Shown piece after piece: positions 17,247 to 24,674 of a stretch of DNA of 33,616 bases. The stretch's first letter is position 1, and the number at the start of each line of letters is the position of its first letter. The stretch is from Bacteroidota bacterium (GTDB lineage: Bacteria > Bacteroidota > Ignavibacteria > Kryptoniales > JAKASW01), in the NCBI GenBank assembly GCA_021825585.1, contig JAKAGT010000016.1:1-33616 (forward strand), in the 5' to 3' direction. The notes below the pieces were generated by a model, which saw only the letters and a program-made list of their open reading frames with translations, did no database searches and was not told the origin of the DNA. Made by a program: the position numbers and the translations under genes.

Positions 17247-17422
17247 AGCTTCCCCGCCTCAAACCTTATTACCTCGTTTCCAATGGGCTGCGGTTCATTT
17301 TCTCACGGCCTATCCCTCTGCAACTGAGTCGCATTTACATTCTGCCGGTTGGTCCGCTGATAGTTATCTCCGCGGCCAAACGCAGTAAATTTCACGAATT
17401 GGCTTAAAACGGGAGGCTGTAG

Positions 17423-17451
17423 TTGACATTCCGGGAGCGCCTATGTAAATT
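17423..17451 (+). promoter_or_regulatory. Promoter of the LamG cargo gene
   Basis: TTGACA (17423-17428) and TAAATT (17446-17451) are 17 nt apart, with a perfect -35 box. The transcript would carry a leader of about 105 nt. Confidence 0.6.
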
Positions 17452-17511
17452 GGCGACGTCAGTTGTGCCTTGCTACCGGGCAGGTTCAGATCGCCGCTTG
17501 TGCCATGGCAG

Positions 17512-17537
17512 CTTGTTATTTCCACCTTGATAACAAG
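17512..17537 (+). repeat. 8-bp inverted repeat in the LamG gene leader
   Basis: CTTGTTAT (17512-17519) and ATAACAAG (17530-17537) form a perfect inverted repeat with a 10-nt spacer, about 60 nt downstream of the expected transcription start. It could be an operator or a small RNA hairpin; the sequence does not decide which. Confidence 0.35.
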
Positions 17538-17565
17538 GAGTTGGAAATAAAAATGAGGGGGAAAC

Positions 17566-19314
17566 ATGAAAAAAAGTTACTGTATTATTCTTTTTGCCAT
17601 CCTCGCGGTAACGCTGTTGCCACATGCCGCGTCCGCACAGGGCTCAGGGAGTGCGTTGGTCTTCGATGGTTCGAGTAACTATGTGAACATTCCGTCTGCA
17701 TCGGATCTGGACATCGTAGGCGCAATTACAATCGAGGCATGGCTGAAAGTAACAAGCTTTCATTCAAATTGGAATTATGTTCTCTTTCACGGAAACTACA
17801 AATACGAATTCGGATTCTACAACACTGATGGCAAGCCGAGGTTTAAGCCGTACAGCACTGCCGGTTCATACGAGGTTGCCGGAAATGCGCTCAGCACAGG
17901 GAAATGGTATCACATTGCAGGCGTTAGAAATGGCAGTTCGGTGAAGATTTACGTTAACGGGGTGCTGAAAAGTTCAAGGAGTGACTTCAGCGGCGATTTG
18001 AAAAGTGGAGCGTACATGCAGATTGGCGGTCAGCAAGGCCCCTCAGATTGTTTCAACGGGACAATTGATGAGGTCAGGATTTGGAACGTGGAACGCACTG
18101 CGGATTCGATACGAGCGGACATGTGCAGGAAGGTGGGGCCAGGAAACGGCTTGGTAGCGTGCTGGCGACTCGATGATGGCTCGGGTACGACTACAGCAGA
18201 TGCCAGCAGTAATGGCCATACTGGTACACTCGTGGGTCCCCCGACATGGGGCACCTCTGGTGCATCCCTGGGGGACGCCAGCACATACAATTATTCTTCG
18301 CCTACGAGCGTCACCCTTGCAAGTGCGGATGGGGACAACATCAATGTGGGTACCATCGCGGGTTCGCCGGACGGCATACAGATTTACCGCGTCGACCAGG
18401 CGCCTAATGTTACGACACCGCCATCAGGGTACAATAACGTAGATCCCCTGCGCTACTGGGGTGTCTTTATTGCTGGCGGCACCAGCCCCACGTATACCGT
18501 CACGTACGACTACACGGGCCACCCGGGAATTGGGAACGAGAACTACTTAAAGCTTGCGTACCGTTCCGATAACTCCACCACTTCATGGACGGATCTTGGT
18601 GCAACACTGGATGTAACTGCTAATACCCTCACCAAAACCGGCCAGTCTGGTACGGAGTATGTCTTAGGCTCTACAACCAGCGATAACCCGCTTCCCGTTC
18701 AGGCATCATCATTCAAGGCGATTGCCGATTTTGCCTCGGTTACTCTCAAATGGAAGACACAGGCCGAAGTCAATAACGCCGGTTTCAATGTGCTTCGCGA
18801 GGACCTCGGTATTTCCTCGTTCAAGCTGGTTGGCAGCTACATTACTAACGACGGCCTGAAAGGACTCGGCACAAGCTCTTCCGGCAGGCCGTACAGCTTC
18901 ACAGATAACAAAGTCACTTCCGGCTCAACTTACCAGTACAAAATACAGAGTGTGTCACAATCAATGACAACAAATGACTTAGTGACCCTTACAGTTACAG
19001 TTGACGTCCCCAAGACTTATGCTCTCTACCAAAATTATCCCAACCCGTTCAATCCGAGTACGTCGATAAGCTATCAGCTTTCAGCGGTCAGCCATGTAGT
19101 TGTGAAAGTGTACGATGCACTTGGCAGGGAGGTTACAACACTGGTGGATGAACAGCAGAATGCAGGAGTTTACAAGGTTCCGTTCAACGGCGGGAAGTAC
19201 GCGAGCGGGGCGTATTTCTGCAGGCTGACGGCTATTCCCATTGAGCAAGGGGGTATTGGAGGCAAACAAGGGCAGACATTCACCGCGGTGAAGGAGATGC
19301 TGCTGGCTAAATAA
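17566..19314 (+). CDS. Secreted LamG-domain protein with type IX sorting domain
   Basis: 582 residues. A Sec signal peptide occupies residues 1-25 (cleavage near ASA-QG). Residues about 28-205 form a LamG/concanavalin-like jellyroll (ALVFDGSSNYVNIP, ITIEAWLKV, YHIAGVRNGSSVKIYVNG, FNGTIDEVRIWN), which commonly binds carbohydrate or mediates adhesion. A middle beta-rich part follows. The type A T9SS C-terminal domain starts at YPNPFNPST (491-499) and continues with VKVYDALGREV, then YKVPFNGGKYASGAYFCRL and finally the basic tail KEMLLAK. It should cross the outer membrane by the T9SS and be cleaved by PorU. Odd feature: about 15 extra residues (PIEQGGIGGKQGQTF) interrupt the last two strands of the sorting domain. 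The start is fixed by AGGGGG six bases upstream. Confidence 0.92.
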   Translation: MKKSYCIILFAILAVTLLPHAASAQGSGSALVFDGSSNYVNIPSASDLDIVGAITIEAWLKVTSFHSNWNYVLFHGNYKYEFGFYNTDGKPRFKPYSTAGSYEVAGNALSTGKWYHIAGVRNGSSVKIYVNGVLKSSRSDFSGDLKSGAYMQIGGQQGPSDCFNGTIDEVRIWNVERTADSIRADMCRKVGPGNGLVACWRLDDGSGTTTADASSNGHTGTLVGPPTWGTSGASLGDASTYNYSSPTSVTLASADGDNINVGTIAGSPDGIQIYRVDQAPNVTTPPSGYNNVDPLRYWGVFIAGGTSPTYTVTYDYTGHPGIGNENYLKLAYRSDNSTTSWTDLGATLDVTANTLTKTGQSGTEYVLGSTTSDNPLPVQASSFKAIADFASVTLKWKTQAEVNNAGFNVLREDLGISSFKLVGSYITNDGLKGLGTSSSGRPYSFTDNKVTSGSTYQYKIQSVSQSMTTNDLVTLTVTVDVPKTYALYQNYPNPFNPSTSISYQLSAVSHVVVKVYDALGREVTTLVDEQQNAGVYKVPFNGGKYASGAYFCRLTAIPIEQGGIGGKQGQTFTAVKEMLLAK

Positions 19315-19322
19315 GTTTTCGT

Positions 19323-19353
19323 AAACTGCGACTCACTTTTGTGGGTCGCAGTT
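19323..19353 (+). terminator. Strong hairpin after the LamG gene, probable terminator
   Basis: AACTGCGACTCAC (19323-19335, approximately) pairs with GTGGGTCGCAGTT (19341-19353) around a short T-rich loop with only one G-T wobble. It begins 8 nt after the stop codon. No T run follows, so it may act as an mRNA-stabilising or factor-assisted terminator and not as a classical intrinsic one. Confidence 0.45.
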
Positions 19354-19381
19354 AGAGTTCAAGGGGCGCCTTCACAGTCTA

Positions 19382-19410
19382 TTGAGCAAGGCCCGATCTT
19401 TATTTAAATT
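19382..19410 (+). promoter_or_regulatory. Promoter of the isochorismatase-family gene
   Basis: TTGAGC (19382-19387) and TAAATT (19405-19410) are 17 nt apart, 64 nt before the ATG at 19475. Confidence 0.5.
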
Positions 19411-19474
19411 AACCCATGTTTAACCGGATGGTCTTCCGATCGACCCTTTTGCCGTTGGCGCGAAGTGATTCAAA

Positions 19475-20131
19475 ATGAAGCTAATCTTCTGGGATGTCGA
19501 TACTCAATATGATTTCATGATGCCGGACGGCAAGCTGTACGTACCTGGTGCTGAGTCACTGATCCCGAACCTGACTGAGCTAACCGCGTTCGCCCACTCA
19601 AACGGGATACAAATCTGTGGGTCTGTCGATTACCATGTCCTGGGCGACCCGGAGATTTCCGACAAGCCGGACTATCACAACACCTTTCCGCCTCACTGCC
19701 TTCAGGGAACGCCCGGACAGGGAAAAGTCCAGGCTACGAGGCCGATTGATCCGCTGTGGATTGACGGAAACAAGTACGAGCCTGGCCGGTTAAAGAAGCT
19801 GCTGGAGGATCATCGCGGCGAAATCATTCTGAGGAAGCAGAAGTTCGACGTCTTCTCAAATCCAAACATCACCGAAGTGCTGGACTTCATCCAGCCCACG
19901 GACATCATCATTTACGGAGTCGCGCTGGATGTCTGCGATGCCCACGCCATCGAAGGCTTCCTGCGTCTTGGCAAGTACAACCTGTATCTGGTCACCGATG
20001 CGGCGAAGGCAATTTACGAAGACACGGGAAGGAAATTGATCGATGACTGGCTGTCGAGAGGCGTGAAAATGGTCAGCACATCCGAAGTAGCCGGCGGAAC
20101 CCTTTTGAAAAAGGCGATTGTCGATAAATGA
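19475..20131 (+). CDS. Nicotinamidase-like cysteine hydrolase (isochorismatase family)
   Basis: 218 residues, cytoplasmic. The fold is the isochorismatase/nicotinamidase type that hydrolyses amides such as nicotinamide through a Cys-Asp-Lys triad. Catalytic Asp9 sits in WDVDTQYDF and the nucleophile Cys154 in YGVALDVCDAHAI. The lysine is Lys121 or Lys123 in ILRKQKFDVF. Asp52 and His54 in VDYHVLGDPE match the metal-binding D-x-H of nicotinamidases, which makes PncA-type NAD salvage the best guess. The segment PPHCLQGTPGQ is the usual HCxxGT loop. No close partner gene is present and the gene has its own promoter. Other family members act on pyrazinamide, carbamoylsarcosine or peroxyureidoacrylate, so the exact substrate is open. 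Confidence 0.85.
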   Translation: MKLIFWDVDTQYDFMMPDGKLYVPGAESLIPNLTELTAFAHSNGIQICGSVDYHVLGDPEISDKPDYHNTFPPHCLQGTPGQGKVQATRPIDPLWIDGNKYEPGRLKKLLEDHRGEIILRKQKFDVFSNPNITEVLDFIQPTDIIIYGVALDVCDAHAIEGFLRLGKYNLYLVTDAAKAIYEDTGRKLIDDWLSRGVKMVSTSEVAGGTLLKKAIVDK

Positions 20132-20344
20132 ATTTCGACCTGAGTGTGGCCGACATTCCCGCCGGGGTCTAGTTCTACTGACAACCAGGCGAAATGTCGT
20201 GCTTATTACCGATTTGCTGGACCGGGCTGAATGCAGGCGAAAGTGAAGCGCAATCAAAAATCCTAGATTTGATGCTCAAAGCGTCATCTACACGAACGAT
20301 GGAGACTGAGTCGTAGATCCTACCTTAATCTGAAAGGGACAAAA

Positions 20345-21736
20345 ATGGAATACCGAATCGAGAAAGACTCGCTGGGGGAGTTGAAAGTCCCGGCGAGTGC
20401 ATACTATGGAGTGCAAACTCAACGCGCAGTCGAAAATTTCCCAATTAGCGGCCTTAAGCCTCACCCGGACTGGGTGAAGGCTACCGTACTGGTGAAGAAA
20501 GCGGCGGCGATTGTCAACAACAAGCTGAAACTGCTCGACAGGAAGAAGATGGATGCAATTGTCCAGGCATGCGACGAGGTGCTGGGAGGTAAACATGCGG
20601 ATGAATTTGTCGTAGATGTCTTCCAGGCCGGCGCGGGGACCTCGCACAACATGAATGCAAACGAGATGCTGGCAAACCGGGCCATAGAGATTCTGGGGGG
20701 CAAGAGGGGCGACTATTCCATCATAAGCCCCAACGACGATGTAAACATGGCTCAGTCGACAAACGACCTCATACCTGCAGTCATCCGCGTGTCAGCGATC
20801 CTTCTGGTCGACAAGTTCCTGCCCGTCCTTGACAAGCTGGGAAAGTCCTTCGAGAAGAAGGCAAAGGAATTCGACCACGTGATCAAATCGGGAAGGACTC
20901 ATCTTCAGGACGCTACGCCGATCAGGCTGGGCCAGGAGTTCTCCGGCTATGCGGCTTGCGTACGCGGTCACGTAGAGAGAATAAAAGGGGTGCGCGAGGG
21001 TCTGACATATCTTGGAATCGGCGGTACAGCCGTCGGAACGGGTGTTAATGCAGACCCGAAATACCGGTCAATGATGCCGAAGGAACTGACTAACCTGACG
21101 GGGATTGAATTCAAACAGGCGAAGAACTACTTCGAGGCGATGCAGAGCATGGCGGGTGCAGTTTCGCTCAGCGGAGCGCTGAGGAATCTCGCCCTGGACA
21201 TAACCAGAATCGCAAACGACCTTCGGCTGTTAAGCAGCGGACCCAGGACCGGTCTTGCTGAGATAAAGCTCCCGGCGGTCCAGCCCGGTTCATCGATAAT
21301 GCCGGGGAAAGTGAATCCCAGCATCCTGGAAATGGTAAACATGGTCTCATTCCAGGTCATCGGTCTTGACACGACTGTCGCGTATGCTACCCAGGCCGGC
21401 CAGATGGAGCTCAACGTGATGATGCCCGTAATCGGGTTCAATCTGACGTTCGCGCTCGAAATCTACCGGAACGCACTCCAGGTTATGCGTGAAAAGTGTG
21501 TCGACGGTATCGAGGCCGACGAAGCGGTCTGCCGCGATTTTGCGGAGAAAAGCGTCAGCATAGTCACCGCTTTGACGCCGCACATCGGATATCTGAAAGC
21601 TGCAGAGGTAGTTAAGGAAGCCGTTGCAAAGAACAAGACGATACGGGCCGTCCTGATGGAGAAGAAGCTGGTGGACGAGAAGCTTCTTAACGAAATCCTC
21701 GATCCGTACAAATTGACGGAAGCAGGCAGGCACTAA
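20345..21736 (+). CDS. aspA: Aspartate ammonia-lyase / class II fumarase superfamily, probably aspartase
   Basis: 463 residues, cytoplasmic homotetramer type. Aspartase interconverts L-aspartate with fumarate and ammonia. Family marks: SGRTHLQDATPIRLGQEFSG in the middle, and the flexible catalytic loop GSSIMPGKVNP at 315-325 with the base serine at 316/317. The N-terminus (YRIEKDSLGELKVPASAYYG, then QTQRAVENFPISG) and the C-terminal MREKCVDGIEAD followed by CRDFAEKSVSIVTALTPHIG read more like aspartase than FumC. The loop itself (MPGKVNP, not MPAKVNP) is shared with fumarases, so fumarase activity cannot be excluded from the sequence. The ATG is preceded by GAAAGGG. A TAGATTTG box at 20264-20271 could be the promoter's -7 element, but it has no good partner. 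The 3' end is unusual, with a buried Shine-Dalgarno hairpin. Confidence 0.85.
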   Translation: MEYRIEKDSLGELKVPASAYYGVQTQRAVENFPISGLKPHPDWVKATVLVKKAAAIVNNKLKLLDRKKMDAIVQACDEVLGGKHADEFVVDVFQAGAGTSHNMNANEMLANRAIEILGGKRGDYSIISPNDDVNMAQSTNDLIPAVIRVSAILLVDKFLPVLDKLGKSFEKKAKEFDHVIKSGRTHLQDATPIRLGQEFSGYAACVRGHVERIKGVREGLTYLGIGGTAVGTGVNADPKYRSMMPKELTNLTGIEFKQAKNYFEAMQSMAGAVSLSGALRNLALDITRIANDLRLLSSGPRTGLAEIKLPAVQPGSSIMPGKVNPSILEMVNMVSFQVIGLDTTVAYATQAGQMELNVMMPVIGFNLTFALEIYRNALQVMREKCVDGIEADEAVCRDFAEKSVSIVTALTPHIGYLKAAEVVKEAVAKNKTIRAVLMEKKLVDEKLLNEILDPYKLTEAGRH

Positions 21737-21763
21737 GCTTTGTAAACTGCGATGGCAGGATAA

Positions 21764-21810
21764 CATCGACTCACCTGCTGAGAGTAATAGCATAAGGAGG
21801 TGAGTCGATG
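21764..21810 (+). promoter_or_regulatory. Hairpin that would bury a perfect Shine-Dalgarno and start codon
   Basis: CATCGACTCACCT (21764-21776) and AGGTGAGTCGATG (21798-21810) are perfectly complementary over 13 bp with a 21-nt loop. The 3' arm includes most of AAGGAGGTGA (21794-21803), a 10-nt match to the 16S rRNA anti-Shine-Dalgarno, and the ATG at 21808. When folded, this start would be hidden. It lies 27 nt after the aspartase stop and 7 nt before a strong terminator. Confidence 0.55.
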
Positions 21811-21870
21811 TTTCATAAAAAAGTCCGCCTCGAGGCGGACTTTTTCCGAAAAACTCTTCGGATAACTTAG
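21808..21870 (+). CDS. Possible 20-residue ORF overlapping a terminator
   Basis: ATG 21808, four bases after a perfect AAGGAGGTGA, opens MFHKKVRLEADFFRKTLRIT and stops at TAG 21868-21870. Its codons 4-13 are the stem of the terminator at 21818-21845, so translating ribosomes would melt that hairpin. The peptide is basic and resembles nothing I know. The ideal ribosome binding site argues for translation; the tiny size and the terminator inside it argue against a stable product. Confidence 0.3.
   Translation: MFHKKVRLEADFFRKTLRIT
21818..21845. terminator. Bidirectional intrinsic terminator
   Basis: AAAAAGTCCGCCT (21818-21830) and AGGCGGACTTTTT (21833-21845) form a perfect 13-bp stem with a T run on either strand. 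It ends the aspartase transcript on the plus strand and the transcript of the Lys-rich protein gene on the minus strand. Confidence 0.85.
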
Positions 21871-21889
21871 GGGCACAAGCAGAAGGATT

Positions 21890-22219
21890 TTACTTCTTCT
21901 TAGGGGTTTTCATCTCTTTCTTCATCACCGTCTTCTTCATCATAACGTGCTTCTTGACGGGCTCTTTTTTCGTTATTTTCTTGTGCATCACGCTCTTATG
22001 GACGACTTTCTTCGTCGTCTTTGCCTCATTCTTCATGCGTGAATTTGTCCCCTTCTTCATGGACATCTTGTGGGTCATCTTCTTGGTGACTTTCTTCGAC
22101 ATCTCCGTCTTAGCCACTTTCTTTTCCTGCTTCTTAACCTGGCCAGCATAAACGGATCCGAATCCGAAAGCCACGAATGACGCCATCAGCATCACTGCAA
22201 TGAGTTTTCTCATTCTCAT
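21890..22219 (-). CDS. Secreted, extremely lysine-rich small protein
   Basis: 109 residues. Residues 1-25 are a clear signal peptide (LIAVMLMASFVAFGFG, cleavage near VYA-GQ). The mature 84 residues contain 31 Lys and about 10 Met, with Thr, Val and His and almost no aromatic residues, in loose KKxxxK(K) repeats such as VMKKE and VHKS. It is therefore unfolded, very basic and exported; it could bind anionic polymers such as lipopolysaccharide, extracellular DNA, teichoic-like polymers or metals. No named family is recognised. The ribosome binding site AAGGAGG precedes two ATGs (22219 and 22213); the second is better spaced and would remove two residues. It has its own promoter, lies downstream of a two-component system on the same strand and ends in a strong terminator. 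Confidence 0.8.
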   Translation of the reverse strand: MRMRKLIAVMLMASFVAFGFGSVYAGQVKKQEKKVAKTEMSKKVTKKMTHKMSMKKGTNSRMKNEAKTTKKVVHKSVMHKKITKKEPVKKHVMMKKTVMKKEMKTPKKK

Positions 22220-22257
22220 TTACCTCCTTTTTGGTTCTTGGGTTCGTTAACGCACCC

Positions 22258-22286
22258 AACATACTTCACTTCCGCTATGGAGGCAA
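22258..22286 (-). promoter_or_regulatory. Promoter of the Lys-rich protein gene
   Basis: On the minus strand TTGCCT (22286-22281) and TATGTT (22263-22258) are 17 nt apart in the 88-nt gap after the kinase gene, about 38 nt before the start codon. A run of eight T directly after the kinase stop codon on the same strand may help end the upstream transcript, although I see no stem before it. Confidence 0.5.
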
Positions 22287-22307
22287 TTAAATGGAAATTA
22301 AAAAAAA

Positions 22308-23789
22308 TTAATTGTGTGAAGGGGCATTCACCGGGAGAACAACCGTGAATTTTGTTCCTGATCCCACTTTGCTTTCGGCGTATATGCGTCCGCCGTGCGC
22401 TTCGGCTACCCATTTCGATATAGAAAGCCCCAATCCGAGTCCGTCCGGCAGACGGCTCCTGCTCTTGTCGACCCTGTAGAACCGGTCGAAAATTCTCTTC
22501 AGATCTTTCTCCGGTATCCCGATCCCGGAGTCCTCGACCGAGAACCACACATCGCCGTTACGCCTCGCCAGCGAGAGAATTACTTTACCCCCTTCTGGGG
22601 TATACTTGATGGCATTGTCTACAAGATTGAGCATCAATTGGCGCAGCCGAATAGGATCGCCGACGACGGTGGATTCGTCCAATTTGGAGACGGATACGCG
22701 AATCTTCTTTTGTTCGGCGAGGACCTCGGCGTCTTCCTTTATCTCGCTCACCAGCAAATCGAGCCTCATCTGCTTCCTGTCGAGCTTGGCGATCCCGCTG
22801 TCCGCCTTTGAAAGAAGTATCAGCCCTTCGACTATGCTGCTCATCCGTATAACCTCGTCCAAAAGACTCGCCAGCGTCTCCCTGTATGATTCCGTCGTTC
22901 TCTTTTCCTGAAGTGCGAGCTCTATCTCTCCTCTCATGATCGTAAGCGGTGTGCGGAGTTCATGAGAAGCGTCCATCGAGAATTGCCCTACCTGTTCGAA
23001 GGATGTTTCCAGCCGGCTTATCATATCGTTCAGCGTCTCGGTGAGTCTCCCGATCTCATCCTTCGGGTTCTTGACCCGCATCCGCTGTTTGAGGTTGGTA
23101 GCCGTGATCTCCCGCGTAGTCTGGGTGATTTCGTCGACCGGCCTCAAGGACTGCTTGGCGAGGAAGTATCCTCCCGTCACGGAGATAAGCAGAACTATGG
23201 GAATCAGAAAGAGAAAAATAGAGAAAAGATTTCTGAGAACCTCGTTAATCTCCTCTTCAGGGTATGCAACCCGTATTCTGTAGAATCTCGTGTTCATTGC
23301 CGCAAGGAGTATGTTCTGATCTCCCAATCTGGACTTCACCACCGAAACCTGGTCGGGCTTCATGGCGGGCGGCGTAGGAAGCGTGTCTTCGCGGAGATTG
23401 AACGACTTGTAGAAGACTCTTCCGCGCTTGTCGAATATGTAAACGAACTGCTTCTTCGAGTTGACAAGAGAGTGCTCGTAGATCTTGTTCCATATGGTGA
23501 AGTCTTCAGCGGATTCCCCGGGTCCCTCGCTTTCCGAACCCGCTTCCGTGCCGGGTGTAGGATTGAAAATATCGCTCCGCAGATGCCGCATCTTGCCGCG
23601 TTCGCTTTCGAGTTTTCCTTCGAGAATCTCCCTCAGCCACTCCGTCTCGTTCGTGAGGGATATGTTCAGGTTCTTGGTCAGTGTCTCTCCGGTGTACAGG
23701 TATGCGGTTACCCCGAATGTGCCGAGTGCTATCAGCAACACGAGAGAATACCAGATTGTGAGTTTGAGCCTGATAGATAAGAACATCAT
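22308..23789 (-). CDS. Sensor histidine kinase of a two-component system
   Basis: 493 residues. An inner-membrane kinase that senses an envelope signal and phosphorylates the response regulator encoded just upstream. Helix 1 covers about 9-31, a periplasmic sensor domain 32-185, and helix 2 about 187-210. A HAMP linker spans about 210-265. The HisKA phosphoacceptor is His276 in SMDASHELRTPL. The HATPase_c domain has the N box (LMLNLVDNAIKYTP), G1 (VEDSGIGIP), F (FDRFYRVD) and G2 (GLGLGLSISKWV). The periplasmic part contains an acidic Gly/Ser/Glu stretch (residues 79-96) and no known ligand-binding motif. The architecture matches CusS/ArlS-type kinases. Its start overlaps the regulator stop by ATGA. 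A second ATG lies directly after the first. Confidence 0.94.
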   Translation of the reverse strand: MMFLSIRLKLTIWYSLVLLIALGTFGVTAYLYTGETLTKNLNISLTNETEWLREILEGKLESERGKMRHLRSDIFNPTPGTEAGSESEGPGESAEDFTIWNKIYEHSLVNSKKQFVYIFDKRGRVFYKSFNLREDTLPTPPAMKPDQVSVVKSRLGDQNILLAAMNTRFYRIRVAYPEEEINEVLRNLFSIFLFLIPIVLLISVTGGYFLAKQSLRPVDEITQTTREITATNLKQRMRVKNPKDEIGRLTETLNDMISRLETSFEQVGQFSMDASHELRTPLTIMRGEIELALQEKRTTESYRETLASLLDEVIRMSSIVEGLILLSKADSGIAKLDRKQMRLDLLVSEIKEDAEVLAEQKKIRVSVSKLDESTVVGDPIRLRQLMLNLVDNAIKYTPEGGKVILSLARRNGDVWFSVEDSGIGIPEKDLKRIFDRFYRVDKSRSRLPDGLGLGLSISKWVAEAHGGRIYAESKVGSGTKFTVVLPVNAPSHN

Positions 23790-24457
23790 TCCAGCTTCAT
23801 CATGTAACCCGTGCCCCGGATGGTGTGGATGAGTTTCGTTTCCGCGTCGGCATCGATCTTATTCCGGAGCTTGTTGACATATACTTCGACTATGTTGGTG
23901 CCCGTGTCGAAATTATATTCCCAGATGTGCTCAGAGATTACCGTGCGGGTAAGCACCCTGTTGACGTTTCGGACGAAGTACTCGAGAAGGGCATATTCCC
24001 GGTTGGTCAGCTCGATTTCCTTTCCGCCGCGCCGGGCCTTCCGGGTCAACGTATCGAGCTCCAGATCGGCCACCTTCAGAGTGGTTGTCTTTTCCGCCCC
24101 GCTCCTCCTTCCCAGCGAACGTACCCTTGCGATGAACTCGGCAAAAGCGAACGGCTTGACAAGATAGTCGTCGGCCCCCTCATCGAGACCTTCGACCTTG
24201 TCCTCAAGGCTCCCCTTGGCTGTCAGTATCAGGACCGGCGTCGAAATCCCGTTGCTTCGAATGGACTTCAGGACTTCTATCCCGTTCTTCTTCGGGAGCA
24301 TAATATCAAGAACGATAACATCGTGTTTCTCAGAGAGGGCCAGGTTTTCCCCCTTCTCCCCGTCGTAGGCGTTTGAAACGGTGTGGCCCTCCTCTTCAAG
24401 GCCGAGCTTGAGGAATCTACCGACCTTTTTCTCGTCTTCTACGATAAGGATTTTCAT
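23786..24457 (-). CDS. OmpR/PhoB-family response regulator
   Basis: 223 residues. A cytoplasmic transcription factor controlled by the adjacent kinase. The receiver domain spans residues 1-115, with the acidic pocket Glu7-Asp8, phosphoacceptor Asp51 in VIVLDIMLPKKNG, the Thr of LILTAKG and Lys of DYLVKPF. The C-terminal winged-helix DNA-binding domain covers about 127-221 (TRKARRGGKEIELTNREYALLEYFV, then VEVYVNKLRNKID and GTGYMMKLE). It overlaps the kinase gene by four bases, so both are made together. Candidate targets from position are the flanking Lys-rich exported protein and the Trp/Tyr-rich exported protein, but no repeated operator common to both was found. Confidence 0.95.
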   Translation of the reverse strand: MKILIVEDEKKVGRFLKLGLEEEGHTVSNAYDGEKGENLALSEKHDVIVLDIMLPKKNGIEVLKSIRSNGISTPVLILTAKGSLEDKVEGLDEGADDYLVKPFAFAEFIARVRSLGRRSGAEKTTTLKVADLELDTLTRKARRGGKEIELTNREYALLEYFVRNVNRVLTRTVISEHIWEYNFDTGTNIVEVYVNKLRNKIDADAETKLIHTIRGTGYMMKLE

Positions 24458-24625
24458 AAGCCATATAATTTACGATGATTTCGATTCAGCTTCTGTGCGG
24501 TCTTCATGCGTAACAAATGTCAACCGTGATAAAATCTCCGGGATGCCCGTAGAGCCTTCAGTTCCGATTATCGAAAGCGAATACTGTGTCATTTTCTGCA
24601 CGTTGGTAAGGAGATCGGGGGTAAG

Positions 24626-24654
24626 AAAGGGCCCCGTCTTCGACGGGGCCCTTT
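24626..24654 (-). terminator. Intrinsic terminator downstream of the Trp/Tyr-rich protein gene
   Basis: AAAGGGCCCCGTC (24626-24638) and GACGGGGCCCTTT (24642-24654) pair perfectly over 13 bp around a 3-nt loop. Read leftward, the stem ends in TTTCTT. It lies 20 nt after the stop codon of the gene at 24675 and separates it from the two-component operon. Confidence 0.75.
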
Positions 24655-24674
24655 GGTTAATGCTTCAAATCAGG

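Larger units (their letters stand above)
17247..17565 (+). other. 319-nt intergenic region: promoter and leader of the LamG gene
   Basis: No convincing gene lies here. It holds a promoter at 17423-17451, then an 8-bp inverted repeat at 17512-17537, an AAGGAG at 17535-17540, and finally the AGGGGG ribosome binding site just before the ATG at 17566. No T-tailed hairpin marks the end of the suf genes. The stretch 17247-17407 stays open in one frame but lacks a start of its own and resembles nothing I know. Confidence 0.6.

Noticed and set aside
17247-17407. Frame open after sufU, considered as a small gene.
   Set aside because: Its only start codons lie inside sufU in another frame, with no ribosome binding site and no recognisable pattern.
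21954-22151. Plus-strand frame of 65 residues, very hydrophobic, looking like a small membrane protein.
   Set aside because: It is the antisense of the Lys-rich gene: AAG/AAA codons read backwards give CTT/TTT, hence Leu and Phe. No ribosome binding site.
22962-23780. Plus-strand frame of 272 residues.
   Set aside because: Lies wholly antisense to the histidine kinase, composition is Arg-rich and no motif is present.
24515-24540. Minus-strand TTGACA upstream of the response regulator as a promoter.
   Set aside because: No TAnnTT box follows at 16-18 nt, so the promoter of the two-component operon remains unplaced.
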